Below, one piece after another: positions 7,445-16,070 of a stretch of DNA of 64,000 nucleotides. Position 1 is the stretch's first letter, and the number at the start of each line of letters is the position of its first letter. Position numbers and translations under genes: made by a program. Below the pieces are notes generated by a model, which saw only the letters and a program-made list of their open reading frames with translations, ran no database searches and was not told where the DNA came from. The stretch is from contig JAQYLI010000042.1 of the NCBI GenBank assembly GCA_028720105.1, positions 1-64,000 of the forward strand. The letters run 5' to 3'. This stretch comes from Oscillospiraceae bacterium (lineage in GTDB: Bacteria > Bacillota > Clostridia > Oscillospirales > Ruminococcaceae).

Positions 7445-8485
7445 TTACAGACCTCCCAACTTGTTTTTCAGTGCCTTGGAACCGCGCTTAGTCTTTGGAG
7501 TGTTATCCTTGTCTCTGTTTACTGCGAAACATATGGAACCGAGGATCGCCGTAATGATAAAGAGCACAACCGAGGAGGAAGCCGAATAACCGTAGTTAGG
7601 CTTGATATTGTGGAAGTGATTGTAGATAAATACTGCTATGGTCTCAGTAAACTTGTTCTGAGTTGTACCGACATTGTAGAGGTAAGGAATATCGAACATC
7701 TGGAGACCACCGATCATAGATGTTACCATTGTGTAAAGCATAATGGGCTTTAACAGAGGAATGGTGATCTGGAAGAACTGCTGTCTGGGGGTAGCACCGT
7801 CAATATTGGCAGCCTCAAAAAGCGAGGGGTTGATACCCATAATACCCGACATAAGCATAATTGTGGTATTTCCGAACCACATCCAGGTCTGAATGATCAT
7901 AATAAGCACTCTGGACTGAGTTTTTCCCGATACAAAGGGAACAGTATCGTGTCCTGCCTTTACAAGCATTGAGTTGATAGCTCCGAACTGGGAGTCGGAG
8001 AAAAGCATAACAAACAGAGCTGCAACCGAAGCTGCCGTAATGATATTAGGCATATACATTACGATCTTGAAGAAGCCTTTGCCCTTTACCTTCAGATAAG
8101 CGTCTGTAAACCAAGCTGCAAGCAGCAGGGAAATAATGATCTGGGGAATGAAGTTACCGAACCAAAGAATAAGAGTATTGCCCATTACTCTGTAGAAGTC
8201 ACTCTGGACAGCCTTTGCCTGACGAGTCTCCTTGTATACAACATTTCCTGCATCGTCAGTAGTCTTGCCCTCTCCGAACAGAATGGCTCTGAAATTATCA
8301 AGGCCTACAGATTCAAGGACTACAGAACCTGTTTCTGTGGTACTTTTCTGGGTGCTGAGATAAAATGTATTAAATAGTGGGTAAACCTGAAAAAACGCAT
8401 ATACTATAAAGAATGGAAGAATAAAAAGATAACCATACTTAGCATAGCTGATTGAGCGAATTTTCCTGCCTGAGCCTGAAACCAT
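7445..8485 (-). CDS. Carbohydrate ABC transporter permease (MalF/UgpA-like)
   Basis: A 346-residue membrane protein with the EAA loop EAANIDGATPRQQFFQITIPLLKP and about six membrane helices. A soluble loop of roughly 60 residues follows the first helix (around residues 45-105), as in other MalF/UgpA-type subunits. The start at 8485 follows GAGGGGAGAATTTTT. It lies between the binding protein and the MalG-like permease; a strong hairpin separates it from the binding-protein gene upstream. It works with those two as a sugar importer, probably for an oligosaccharide metabolised by the GH94 enzyme (inference from context). Confidence 0.9.
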   Translation of the reverse strand: MVSGSGRKIRSISYAKYGYLFILPFFIVYAFFQVYPLFNTFYLSTQKSTTETGSVVLESVGLDNFRAILFGEGKTTDDAGNVVYKETRQAKAVQSDFYRVMGNTLILWFGNFIPQIIISLLLAAWFTDAYLKVKGKGFFKIVMYMPNIITAASVAALFVMLFSDSQFGAINSMLVKAGHDTVPFVSGKTQSRVLIMIIQTWMWFGNTTIMLMSGIMGINPSLFEAANIDGATPRQQFFQITIPLLKPIMLYTMVTSMIGGLQMFDIPYLYNVGTTQNKFTETIAVFIYNHFHNIKPNYGYSASSSVVLFIITAILGSICFAVNRDKDNTPKTKRGSKALKNKLGGL

Positions 8486-8524
8486 AAAAATTCTCCCCTC
8501 AAATATAAATGCTTTATTATATCT

Positions 8525-8553
8525 GTGGGGCAGACAAATAATGTCTGCCCCAC
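8525..8553. other. Intercistronic hairpin between binding-protein and permease genes
   Basis: GTGGGGCAGACA (8525-8536) and TGTCTGCCCCAC (8542-8553) form a perfect 12-bp stem with a 5-nt loop. No T-run follows on the minus strand, so it is more likely a 3'-end stabiliser or partial terminator that lets the binding protein be made in excess. Confidence 0.75.
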
Positions 8554-8587
8554 GACATAAACTAATTAGATTTTAGACCTTGCGATA

Positions 8588-10012
8588 TTAGTCAAAGTTG
8601 GAGTAATCGAGGTCGGGGAGCTGACCTGCAACGTTATTAACGAATGCATCGACAGTAGCATCAACGTCAGCATAGTTGCCCTGGCAGTACTGTGTAACAG
8701 CGTCATTGAATGCCTGCTTGATTACGGAGTCATAAGGAGTGATTCCGCCAGCCATATTGATGTTCTCAGCAACAACGTTAAGTGTCTCGAACTGGTTCTG
8801 TCCGCCGAGAACGCCTACGCCTGTGTAAGAACCGTTAGCAAGAACTGCTTCCATAGCCTTCTGGTTGGAAACGTACTCGCCCTTGGACTCGGAGTAAGCC
8901 TGAGCTGTTTCAGCATCAGTTGTGAAGAAGGAGATGAATTCCTTAGCAAGCTCGGGGTTGTTGCATCTTGTTGCAACAGTTGCCCAAGTACCGCCCCAGT
9001 AGAAAGGCTGAGGTCCTACAACAACTCTCCACTGACCGTATGTAGCTCCGCCTTCGCCGCCGGCAGCCTGAGTGAGGATAGAATCACCGAAGCCCCATGT
9101 GGATACGAAGTAACCCATTGTAGCATCAGTCTGACCAGCAGCATACCAGTCAGTGTTCCACTGAGCGAGATCCTTGATTACGTAGCCGTTATCATACATT
9201 GTTTTAGCGAGGTCAATGTACTTCTTGCACTCGTCATCGAGCTGAAGCTTGTTGTCTGCAACCCAAGGATTGGTTCTTGCAGCGGAGAATACCTGCCATA
9301 CACCAGAGAGTGTGGAAGTAAGAGCAGTTTCGCCGTTGGAAGCGTCCTTAACCTTAGCAGCTGTATCCATGAACTTGTCCCAATCGGAAACGAGAGCCTG
9401 GAAATCATCAGGAGTTGTTACGCCGAGGTACTTCTCAGCGAGGTCAGCTCTGTAGCAGAATCCGCCTGCTGCAGCCTGCCAGGAAAGACCCTTCTGTACG
9501 CCGCTGGAAGACTTACCGATCTCAATGGTGTAGTCATAAAGGTCAGCGTAGTCAGCATCGGTGAAACCAATGTTGGAAAGGGGCTGTGTAGCGTTATCAT
9601 CATTGATGTACTTGAGAGCCCAGTCAGCCTCAACGAACATAATATCAGCATCGTTGTTAGCGTCTGCGAGGTATGCATCGTAGTTCTCAGCAGCCTCACC
9701 ACCGCCGCATCCGAAGCTCTTTACGTTGAACTCGTCAGCAGTGTGACCGGTCTTCTCGCAGAAAAGCTTGAGCATAGGATCGATATCGTCTGTGTTCCAG
9801 CAAAGAACAGTGAGCTTGTCAGCTGCTGCTGCATCGCCCTCAGCAGGAGCTGCCTCAGTCTCGCCCTCAGCCGCTGCTGCAGTTGTCTCGCCCTCAGCTG
9901 CGGGAGCCTGTGTGTCGGAACCGCCCTCAGTATTGCCGCCGCAAGCTGCGAATACGGAACCTGCCATTACTACAGATGAGATCATAGCAATAGTCTTCTT
10001 TAAATTCTTCAT
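8588..10012 (-). CDS. Carbohydrate ABC transporter substrate-binding lipoprotein
   Basis: A 474-residue family 1 extracellular sugar-binding protein. It starts at 10012 behind AGGAGGAAAATCAA with a signal peptide and lipobox (VFAAC), then a low-complexity Ala/Glu/Gly/Thr linker (about residues 24-64) that spaces it from the membrane. The rest is a two-lobe binding fold; the YCWN-like strand start (LTVLCWNTDD), the WALKYI block and a Trp-rich middle are typical of CUT1 binders. Codon use is strongly biased, in line with high expression. It is the first transporter gene after lacI. The ligand cannot be read from sequence. Confidence 0.9.
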   Translation of the reverse strand: MKNLKKTIAMISSVVMAGSVFAACGGNTEGGSDTQAPAAEGETTAAAAEGETEAAPAEGDAAAADKLTVLCWNTDDIDPMLKLFCEKTGHTADEFNVKSFGCGGGEAAENYDAYLADANNDADIMFVEADWALKYINDDNATQPLSNIGFTDADYADLYDYTIEIGKSSSGVQKGLSWQAAAGGFCYRADLAEKYLGVTTPDDFQALVSDWDKFMDTAAKVKDASNGETALTSTLSGVWQVFSAARTNPWVADNKLQLDDECKKYIDLAKTMYDNGYVIKDLAQWNTDWYAAGQTDATMGYFVSTWGFGDSILTQAAGGEGGATYGQWRVVVGPQPFYWGGTWATVATRCNNPELAKEFISFFTTDAETAQAYSESKGEYVSNQKAMEAVLANGSYTGVGVLGGQNQFETLNVVAENINMAGGITPYDSVIKQAFNDAVTQYCQGNYADVDATVDAFVNNVAGQLPDLDYSNFD

Positions 10013-10035
10013 TTGATTTTCCTCCTTAAAGATAT

Positions 10036-10063
10036 ATTATATTTTCCTTTACGAAAATATAAT
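10036..10063. other. AT-rich inverted repeat between lacI and the binding-protein gene
   Basis: ATTATATTTTC (10036-10046) and GAAAATATAAT (10053-10063), a perfect 11-bp dyad. It contains a TATAAT on the minus strand but no good -35 box, so it may be an operator, a weak promoter or an RNA hairpin. Confidence 0.35.
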
Positions 10064-10073
10064 AGCGTTTGGT

Positions 10074-11090
10074 TTATCGGTTCAGATCTTTGACCGATGC
10101 TCCTTCAAGCAGACTTCCTTTGACCGACATTGGTGCCAGGTCATTGGTTATCTCCTTGTTTATCAGTGCGATCAATCTCTTCGCCGCTTCGGCTCCCAGT
10201 CTCTCGGTATCCTGCCGTATCGTGGTCAGCCTCGGCTTCAGGACCTGTGACAGCACGATGCCATCGTAACCTGCAATGGAAATGTCCTCCGGAACGGACA
10301 GCCCCAACTCCTCCAATGCGTTTATCGCTCCGATTGCTGCAAAATCGTCCGGGAGGATAATGCACGTAGGCTTGTCGCTGCAAGACAAGACTTGTTTTAC
10401 GAGAAGCTCGGTACTTTTGGTATCATGGTAGCGTCCCTGCAGAAGAAACTCGCTTCTGATATTTATATTCAGGCGAACCAGAGTTTCCTTAAAGGTGCGA
10501 AGCCTTATAGAGGTTACATCTGACGAATCGCCGTAAATATACGCAATTTTTGTATGACCCTTGCCTGCGATATATTCCACAAGCTGTCTCATACCCGTTT
10601 CGTTATCCGAAACCACCGAAAGTTTATTTTCGGAAATGTGGTCGATGCTAACCATAGGAATATTGCTTTTCATCAGTTCGACGGTGCCTTCGTCAACGAA
10701 ATCGTCAACGCTTACGATGAGCACTCCGTCAACATTCCTGTACATACAATGCTCATAAGGGGTCATTTTTCTTTCGCCGATATTTCCGCTGATAAACGTA
10801 ATATCATATCCCGCAGACTCCACCTGCTTTTTGAAGCTGTCGAGGACAGAGGCGAAATAATTCTGTGTAAGACCGCTGTTAGTCTGCTCGGAAAAAAGGA
10901 CTCCGATGTTATATGTACGATTGGTTTTAAGAGCACGAGCCTGGGAATTGGGGAAATATCCCATTTTCTTTGCCGTTTCCTGAACGGTCAGCTTTGTGGT
11001 TTCACTCACATCCTTATGATCGTTGAGCGCCTTGCTGACTGTTGCAATCGAAACTCCGCAGGCAGCTGCAATATCTTTGATTGAAACCAT
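10074..11090 (-). CDS. LacI/GalR-family transcriptional regulator
   Basis: A 338-residue repressor. The N-terminal helix-turn-helix is clear (VSIKDIAAACGVSIATVSKALND), followed by the hinge region and a periplasmic-binding-type core (about residues 58-330) that should sense a sugar. I start it at 11090, behind GGAGTATCCTTATA, so the protein begins MVSIKDIA as is usual; an in-frame ATG 27 bp upstream has no good ribosome binding site. It stands immediately upstream of the sugar importer on the same strand. An AAAACGTTTT palindrome just downstream of its own -10 box suggests autoregulation, and similar sites upstream of the GH94 gene suggest a small regulon. Confidence 0.9.
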   Translation of the reverse strand: MVSIKDIAAACGVSIATVSKALNDHKDVSETTKLTVQETAKKMGYFPNSQARALKTNRTYNIGVLFSEQTNSGLTQNYFASVLDSFKKQVESAGYDITFISGNIGERKMTPYEHCMYRNVDGVLIVSVDDFVDEGTVELMKSNIPMVSIDHISENKLSVVSDNETGMRQLVEYIAGKGHTKIAYIYGDSSDVTSIRLRTFKETLVRLNINIRSEFLLQGRYHDTKSTELLVKQVLSCSDKPTCIILPDDFAAIGAINALEELGLSVPEDISIAGYDGIVLSQVLKPRLTTIRQDTERLGAEAAKRLIALINKEITNDLAPMSVKGSLLEGASVKDLNR

Positions 11091-11179
11091 TATAAGGATA
11101 CTCCAAATCTTTGTCATTTAGAATTATGTACCGCCTGCTTTGCTTTGATATCAGACGGACAATGAAGCCGAAACTTTTT

Positions 11180-11233
11180 AAAACGTTTTCGCTCCATTGA
11201 TAATAATATACAACTGTTTGATGAAAAAGTCAA
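11180..11233 (-). promoter_or_regulatory. lacI-type promoter with downstream operator
   Basis: Minus strand TTGACT (11228-11233), 17-nt spacer, TATATT (11205-11210). The palindrome AAAACGTTTT (11180-11189) overlaps the expected start of the transcript. The rest of the 11091-11433 gene-free stretch shows only AT-rich sequence and weaker matches such as AACGTT near 11328. Confidence 0.6.
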
Positions 11234-11433
11234 TGGTTTTAATACATCACAGGTAAAAAATAGTCTTTTTGCACAATTAGGCTTATACGTTTTTTAGCAT
11301 TTTAACATACATTTTTCACATTTGCAAAACGTTGGTTTCAAATAATGTGTCAATATATGCTGAAAAAATATCATCATTGAGTATAATTATTATGCAGTTT
11401 AGAGTATAAAATCCTTAAACGGTTTCAGAAAAA

Positions 11434-11676
11434 TCACTCCACTATCCTGTAATTATCAGATGCGTTTTCCTTGGTGGCATATTCCGAAACGTTAAGCACT
11501 TCTACTTTGAGAGATTTTGTGCCCATATTTATCTCGATGATATCACCGACCTTCACATCATATGATGCTCTTGCCGCCTTACCGTTTACGATGACCTTAT
11601 CGGCGTCGCAGGCCTCATTTGCCACGGTCCGGCGCTTGATGAGTCTTGTGACCTTGAGATACTTGTCAAGTCTCAT
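11434..11676 (-). CDS. rqcP: RqcP, S4-domain ribosome quality-control factor (YabO)
   Basis: An 80-residue S4 RNA-binding protein. MRLDKYLKVTRLIKRRTVA and VNGKAARASYDVKVGDIIEI match B. subtilis YabO/RqcP closely, as does its length. In Bacillus, RqcP works with RqcH on stalled 50S-peptidyl-tRNA complexes to add C-terminal alanine tails. An rqcH gene is present in this window at 40.6 kb, which supports a complete system. It follows hup and mazG in the same order as the yabMNO region of Bacillus. The start lies behind AAAGGAGTTTTTTT. A terminator between hup and this gene suggests expression by read-through or from an unseen promoter. Confidence 0.9.
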   Translation of the reverse strand: MRLDKYLKVTRLIKRRTVANEACDADKVIVNGKAARASYDVKVGDIIEINMGTKSLKVEVLNVSEYATKENASDNYRIVE

Positions 11677-11691
11677 AAAAAAACTCCTTTC

Positions 11692-11729
11692 AAAAAAGAC
11701 GCGCCGCTGCGGAATACCCGAAGCGGCGC
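11692..11729 (-). terminator. Terminator of hup
   Basis: Minus-strand stem GCGCCGCT / AGCGGCGC (11722-11729 with 11701-11708) and a U-run at 11692-11697. A second short inverted pair, GGGG/CCCC, lies near 11733-11754. Confidence 0.8.
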
Positions 11730-11770
11730 AATGGGGAAACCGTTTAGCTCCCCCTTATGTTCTGACTAAA

Positions 11771-12049
11771 TTACTTAGCGTCAACAGCGTCCTTGAGAGC
11801 CTTGCCAGCCTTGAATGCGGGAGACTTTCTTGCGGGAACGACGATCTTTTCCTTGGTTCTGGGGTTGATAGCTTCCTTCTCCTTCTTGTCTCTTACCTCG
11901 AAGGTGCCGAAGCCTGTGAGCTGAACCTTGTCACCCTCGGTGAGAGCGTCGGTAATAGCAGCAATAACTGCGTTAAGAGCCTTCTCGGAATCCTTCTTGG
12001 AAAGCTCGCTCTTCTCTGCGATTTTTGTGATGAGATCTGCCTTTGTCAT
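11771..12049 (-). CDS. hup: HU-family nucleoid DNA-binding protein
   Basis: A 92-residue HU protein. MTKADLITKIAEKSELSKKDSEKALNA and GFGTFEVRDKKEKEAINPRTKEKI are the classic HU signature, including the beta-arm Pro. It compacts and bends DNA as a dimer. The ribosome binding site ACGGAGGT is strong and codon use is biased. It lies between mazG and rqcP, an arrangement common in Firmicutes. Confidence 0.97.
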   Translation of the reverse strand: MTKADLITKIAEKSELSKKDSEKALNAVIAAITDALTEGDKVQLTGFGTFEVRDKKEKEAINPRTKEKIVVPARKSPAFKAGKALKDAVDAK

Positions 12050-12092
12050 TTTACATTACCTCCGTAATTTTTTTAGCGGCGATCGCCGCAGA

Positions 12093-12875
12093 TCATTGTT
12101 TTTTCGCCCTCTGCCAGTAAGCGTCGAGCGTATCTATGTCAAGGGAACACATATCCTTCCCTTCACAGCGAATAAGTTCTTCCGTCTTTTCAAATCTGTC
12201 CGTAAATTTGTCTGTGGCTCTTGTGAGCAGCTCCTCGGCGTCATAGCCTTTAAGACGGACCGCATTAACTGCGGCAAAAAGCATATCGCCAAGCTCCTCA
12301 GCCTCGCTTTCGGGGCTGTCTGCGGCTCTTACCTCGGCTATTTCGCTTTCAAGCGACCTGAGCGCCGCCTCTGCGTCGGGAAAATCCATTCCGGCTCTCT
12401 GAGCACGCTTGCCTATCTTCTGCGCCCTCATAAGTGCAGGAAGTGCAGTGCATACGCTTTTCAGAGTTTCGGTATATGTCTCCTGACCCTTGGTCTGCTG
12501 CTTTATATCGTTCCAGTTTTTAAGCACCTCGCCGCTGTCCTTGACAGTAACGTCTCCGAAAACGTGAGGGTGACGGACAATAAGCTTTTTGCACACATCG
12601 TTTACCGAGTCGTCAAAACAGAAATTGCCTTTTTCCTCCTCAATGCGTGCGTGGAAAACCACCTGCAGAAGAACGTCTCCCAGTTCTTCTCTGAGAAGCT
12701 CGCTGTCGTCAAGGTCGATCGCCTCGCAGACCTCGTAGACCTCCTCAAGAAAATCCTTGCGGATAGACATGTGATCCTGTTCCCTGTCCCAGGGGCAGCC
12801 GTTTTCCGAGCGTAGTATCTCCATTATACGCAGAAGGTCGTTAATATCATACCTGTCCTTAAACTGAAAATCCAT
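12093..12875 (-). CDS. mazG: MazG nucleoside triphosphate pyrophosphohydrolase
   Basis: A 260-residue all-alpha NTP pyrophosphatase that hydrolyses non-canonical or excess NTPs to NMP and pyrophosphate. CPWDREQDHMSIRKDFLEEVYEV and, after a gap, EELGDVLLQVVFHA form the E-E-x-x-E ... E-x-x-D metal-binding motif; a second MazG-like repeat is seen in the C-terminal half (EELGDMLFAAVNAVR). I start at 12875 behind AGAGGTAAGTTTTTG; codons upstream have no family counterpart. The order spoVB-like, mazG, hup, rqcP resembles the yabM-yabN-yabO neighbourhood. Unlike B. subtilis YabN, no N-terminal methylase domain is fused. Confidence 0.93.
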   Translation of the reverse strand: MDFQFKDRYDINDLLRIMEILRSENGCPWDREQDHMSIRKDFLEEVYEVCEAIDLDDSELLREELGDVLLQVVFHARIEEEKGNFCFDDSVNDVCKKLIVRHPHVFGDVTVKDSGEVLKNWNDIKQQTKGQETYTETLKSVCTALPALMRAQKIGKRAQRAGMDFPDAEAALRSLESEIAEVRAADSPESEAEELGDMLFAAVNAVRLKGYDAEELLTRATDKFTDRFEKTEELIRCEGKDMCSLDIDTLDAYWQRAKKQ

Positions 12876-12993
12876 CAAAAACTTACCTCTTGTCCGTAAG
12901 GGATAATTATTCGGCTTTGACCGTTCTGCAAATGCCGTCATTTAATATATTAACCGATAAATCCAAATAATTCAAGTAGGTTTTCAAATTTTT

Positions 12994-14658
12994 TTAAGAA
13001 ATCAGCATTTTTAACGTACTTTTCGTGATTATACCGGAAAAATATGTACTTATTATGTAAATTATTGCCCCCGAAAGGCAGGAAACGGCGGTTGAAATTA
13101 CGGTATTTCCATAATCTGACAGGAAACTGTAAACGAAAAACGCCCCTGCCGCACAAAGCAGACCGCAGGAAAAGATACGTAAATTTGTACATAAAAAATC
13201 CTTTGCACCAAATCCCGCATATTTTTTCAGCATATGAACAGACATCACGCATATGAAAATATAGCACATAAGTGTTGAAATCGCCGCTCCAGTCACTCCG
13301 AGCTTCGGCATAGGAGTAAGAATAATATTTCCCAAAAGCTTCACCGCCGCACCCACAGCCATCAGCTTCACCGGTATATCGGCTCTGTCCGCCGCCTGCA
13401 GCACCGCAAAAGCCGCCGATGATATGCACACAAAGGGCACAGCGGCTCCGAGGGCTCTCATTGCGCCTACGCATACGGATATCTCAAGTTCCCTGCCGCC
13501 GAACAGAGTTTCAAGCACAGGCTGTGCAAGAACAGCTATCCCCAGTCCTGCAGGTACCGAGGCAAGTGCCGCCGCCAGCACCGCTCCCCCGGCACATTCC
13601 CCCAGGCGCTTCATATCTCCCGACGCCTTTGCCGCAGCAGCAGCAGGGAGCATACTTTTCCCGAACATATTAGTTACCGAGGGAACAAGATTGAAAACCG
13701 TCACCGCAAGCCCAGTAAAGCTGCCGTAAATAAAGTTCGGCATATCATTATATGCAATACCCGAACCGAGAAGCTCGGAAAACACCCAGGGAGAAGCTTT
13801 GACAAGGGTCCTCAGCGACCGCATTACCGTTACAAGGTCTATAAGAGATGTAAGATTTATCACAAGAGCGCCCACCGCCGCAGGTATTGCCGTTTTGAGC
13901 AGCTCTTTTCTAACGGCAGTCCTTTCTTTTGGAGAGAGCCTGTCCGTTCTGCGCTTTTTTTCACGCCTGTCTCTCAGTATCATATATAAAAGTCCCGCAA
14001 ATGACGAAAGAGTTATTCCAAGCACCGCCGCTGCGCTTGCATAGGGAAGAGCCGCGTCCTCTGCAGATATACCGAGCCTGCCGCAGCCTGTGAGTCTAAA
14101 AAAAAGCTGCGGTTCGTTATATGCAATGTACAGGCATCCATAGCATAAAGACAGTCCGAAAATCAGCTTCGCAGCGCCTTCTATGACTTGAGAAACGGCA
14201 GTGGGGTACATATCCCTCATACCCTCCGCACACCCTCTGTACACCGATACAAGACACCCTGCCAGCACCGACGGGGCAATGGCAATGACCGCAGGGACAG
14301 CGGAGATATCCTCCGAAACGAACCTGCACAGAGGATATGCCCCGAGAATTATAATAAACGTGCCCATAAGCCCCACTCCTCCGAAAAGGGAAAGGGCTGT
14401 CCGCTTAACGGCTTCTGTCCCGTCCGCCTGTCCCCTTGCGGCGGCTGCCGATACCGCACGGGCGGCAGCAACGGGCAGACCCGTTACCGAAATGGCGTAC
14501 ACCGGCATAAATATCCCGTAAGCCGCCGAAAAATAGCCCATTCCCGTTCCCCCAAGCATATTTGCCAGAGGTATGCGGAACAGTGCGCCTATGACCTTTA
14601 CGATAAGCGCAGATATTATCAGCACCGCCGAGCCGTAAAGAAAGCCCTGCTTTTTCAC
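12994..14658 (-). CDS. SpoVB/YabM-like polysaccharide (lipid-linked oligosaccharide) flippase
   Basis: A 554-residue integral membrane protein of the MOP (MVF/MATE-like) superfamily with about 14 helices. The first helix region (SAVLIISALIVKVIGALFRIPLANMLGGTGMGYFSAAYGI) is characteristic of the SpoVB/YabM group, which flips lipid-linked cell-wall or spore-cortex precursors. It uses a GTG start at 14658, placed behind GGAGTTGGTTAT; an ATG two bases earlier is in another frame and is followed at once by TGA. It is first in a minus-strand operon with mazG, hup and rqcP. Assignment to spore cortex rather than general peptidoglycan synthesis is uncertain. Confidence 0.85.
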   Translation of the reverse strand: MKKQGFLYGSAVLIISALIVKVIGALFRIPLANMLGGTGMGYFSAAYGIFMPVYAISVTGLPVAAARAVSAAAARGQADGTEAVKRTALSLFGGVGLMGTFIIILGAYPLCRFVSEDISAVPAVIAIAPSVLAGCLVSVYRGCAEGMRDMYPTAVSQVIEGAAKLIFGLSLCYGCLYIAYNEPQLFFRLTGCGRLGISAEDAALPYASAAAVLGITLSSFAGLLYMILRDRREKKRRTDRLSPKERTAVRKELLKTAIPAAVGALVINLTSLIDLVTVMRSLRTLVKASPWVFSELLGSGIAYNDMPNFIYGSFTGLAVTVFNLVPSVTNMFGKSMLPAAAAAKASGDMKRLGECAGGAVLAAALASVPAGLGIAVLAQPVLETLFGGRELEISVCVGAMRALGAAVPFVCISSAAFAVLQAADRADIPVKLMAVGAAVKLLGNIILTPMPKLGVTGAAISTLMCYIFICVMSVHMLKKYAGFGAKDFLCTNLRIFSCGLLCAAGAFFVYSFLSDYGNTVISTAVSCLSGAIIYIISTYFSGIITKSTLKMLIS

Positions 14659-14698
14659 ATAACCAACTCCATCTGAAAGATTTTTATAAAAATATATG

Positions 14699-14727
14699 TT
14701 GCCTTTTCGGAAAATATGTGGTATAAT
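14699..14727 (+). promoter_or_regulatory. Promoter of the aminotransferase gene
   Basis: TTGCCT (14699-14704), 17-nt spacer, TATAAT (14722-14727) with an extended TGG just upstream. The spoVB-like gene is divergent. Confidence 0.7.
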
Positions 14728-14768
14728 TACTGTAAATGCTTAATGCAAAAATTATTATAGGAGTCTGA

Positions 14769-15965
14769 ATGGTTATGAATTACGTTTTTTCAGATAAGAT
14801 ATCGGGTCTCAAGCCTTCGGCTATCAGAGAGATACTTAAAGCCACCGCCGATCCGAGCATAATTGCCTTTGCCGCAGGAAATCCCGCTCCCGACGCATTT
14901 CCCGTTGAGGAGATAAAGAAAATATCAATGGATATCCTTGAGAAAAATCCCATTGCCGCACTTCAGTACGGCGCAACTGAGGGCTACACTCCGCTGAGGG
15001 ACGCCGTTAAGAAGCGTCTTGCATCTCAGGGCAGTTTTTCCGACAGAGACGAGCTTATAATAACTTCGGGCGGACAGCAGGCCTCCGAGCTTTCCTGCAA
15101 GATATTCTTAAACGAGGGCGACACACTTATCTGCGAAAGCCCAAGCTTTATCGGCTGCTTAAACGCGTTCCGCTCATATAACGCTCACCTTGCAGGCGTT
15201 GAAATGGACGATGAGGGCATAAGCCTTGAGGGACTTGAGGAAGCCGTGAAGAACAACAAAAACTGCAAGCTTCTTTACATAATTCCCAATTTCCAGAACC
15301 CCTCGGGAAGATGTATGTCCGCAGCACGCAGAAAGGCTGTTTATGAATTTGCCTGCCGTCACGACCTCATTATTATAGAGGATAACCCCTACGGCGAGCT
15401 GAGATTTGCTGGTGAGGACATTCCCTCCGTAAAATCTCTCGATACCGAAGGCAGAGTTATCTATGCAGGAAGCTTCTCCAAGGTGGTATCTCCCGGTATG
15501 AGAGTGGGCTTTATTGCCGCCGCTCCCGAGATAATCTCAAAAATTGTAGTCTGCAAGCAGGTCTCCGACGTTCACTCCAACATTCTTGCTCAGATGATAT
15601 GCCACAGAATACTTACCGAGTATGATTTTGAAGCACATATCGCAAATCTCAAGAGCATTTACAAGAGAAAATACACCATTATGGCAGATGGAATAAAGAA
15701 ATATTTCTCCTCAAAGGTAACAGTAACCGAGCCTCAGGGCGGACTGTTCATCTGGGGAACTCTCCCCGAGGGCAGCGATATGATAGATTTCTGTCAGAAG
15801 GCTATTGCACGCAAGGTTGCAGTAGTTCCCGGTACAGCCTTCCTCACCGATGAGAATGCTAAGACCACAAGTTTCAGAATGAATTTCTCCACTCCCACCG
15901 ACGAACAGCTTACCGAGGGCTGCAAAATTCTCGGACAGCTTACCAAGGAGCTTTACGGAGAATAA
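14769..15965 (+). CDS. PLP-dependent aminotransferase (2-aminoadipate / branched or aromatic type, class I)
   Basis: A 398-residue fold-type I aminotransferase. The family landmarks are AAGNPAPDAFP near the N-terminus, TSGGQQASEL, YIIPNFQNPSGRCMS and the PLP lysine block SFSKVVSPGMRVGF; EDNPYGELRF carries the Asp that pairs with the pyridine ring. It resembles the LysN / MocR-catalytic-domain subgroup without a helix-turn-helix fusion. The substrate cannot be fixed from sequence. It starts at 14769 behind AGGAGTCTGA; an in-frame ATG 6 bp on is the alternative. Its neighbour trpS may be read through from here. Confidence 0.85.
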   Translation: MVMNYVFSDKISGLKPSAIREILKATADPSIIAFAAGNPAPDAFPVEEIKKISMDILEKNPIAALQYGATEGYTPLRDAVKKRLASQGSFSDRDELIITSGGQQASELSCKIFLNEGDTLICESPSFIGCLNAFRSYNAHLAGVEMDDEGISLEGLEEAVKNNKNCKLLYIIPNFQNPSGRCMSAARRKAVYEFACRHDLIIIEDNPYGELRFAGEDIPSVKSLDTEGRVIYAGSFSKVVSPGMRVGFIAAAPEIISKIVVCKQVSDVHSNILAQMICHRILTEYDFEAHIANLKSIYKRKYTIMADGIKKYFSSKVTVTEPQGGLFIWGTLPEGSDMIDFCQKAIARKVAVVPGTAFLTDENAKTTSFRMNFSTPTDEQLTEGCKILGQLTKELYGE

Positions 15966-15989
15966 GGAGAATAATTACCCGAAAGGAAT

Positions 15990-16048
15990 GTCTGAAAATC
16001 AAAGATTTTCAGACCGAGTTTTGTTTTTCTGACGAAAAACAAAAAACT
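15990..16048 (+). other. Tandem hairpins between the aminotransferase and trpS
   Basis: GTCTGAAAATC (15990-16000) pairs perfectly with GATTTTCAGAC (16004-16014), followed by a U-rich stretch. A second, weaker hairpin is formed by GAGTTTTGTTTTTC and its near-complement downstream. This could be the aminotransferase terminator or a leader structure of trpS. No T-box or Trp-codon leader is visible. Confidence 0.5.
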
Positions 16049-16070
16049 CTCAAGAAAGGAATGTTAAAAA

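Noticed and set aside
11928-12815. 295-codon plus-strand frame opposite hup and mazG
   Set aside because: It spans two well-supported genes and their spacer and has no recognisable domain.
12950-13474. Minus-strand frame within the 3' part of the spoVB-like gene
   Set aside because: Overlaps the flippase in another frame with Cys/Gly/Arg-rich nonsense composition.
15988-16032. 14-codon frame before trpS as a leader peptide
   Set aside because: The only Shine-Dalgarno-like bases touch the ATG, and there are no Trp codons, so a trp attenuator role is not supported.
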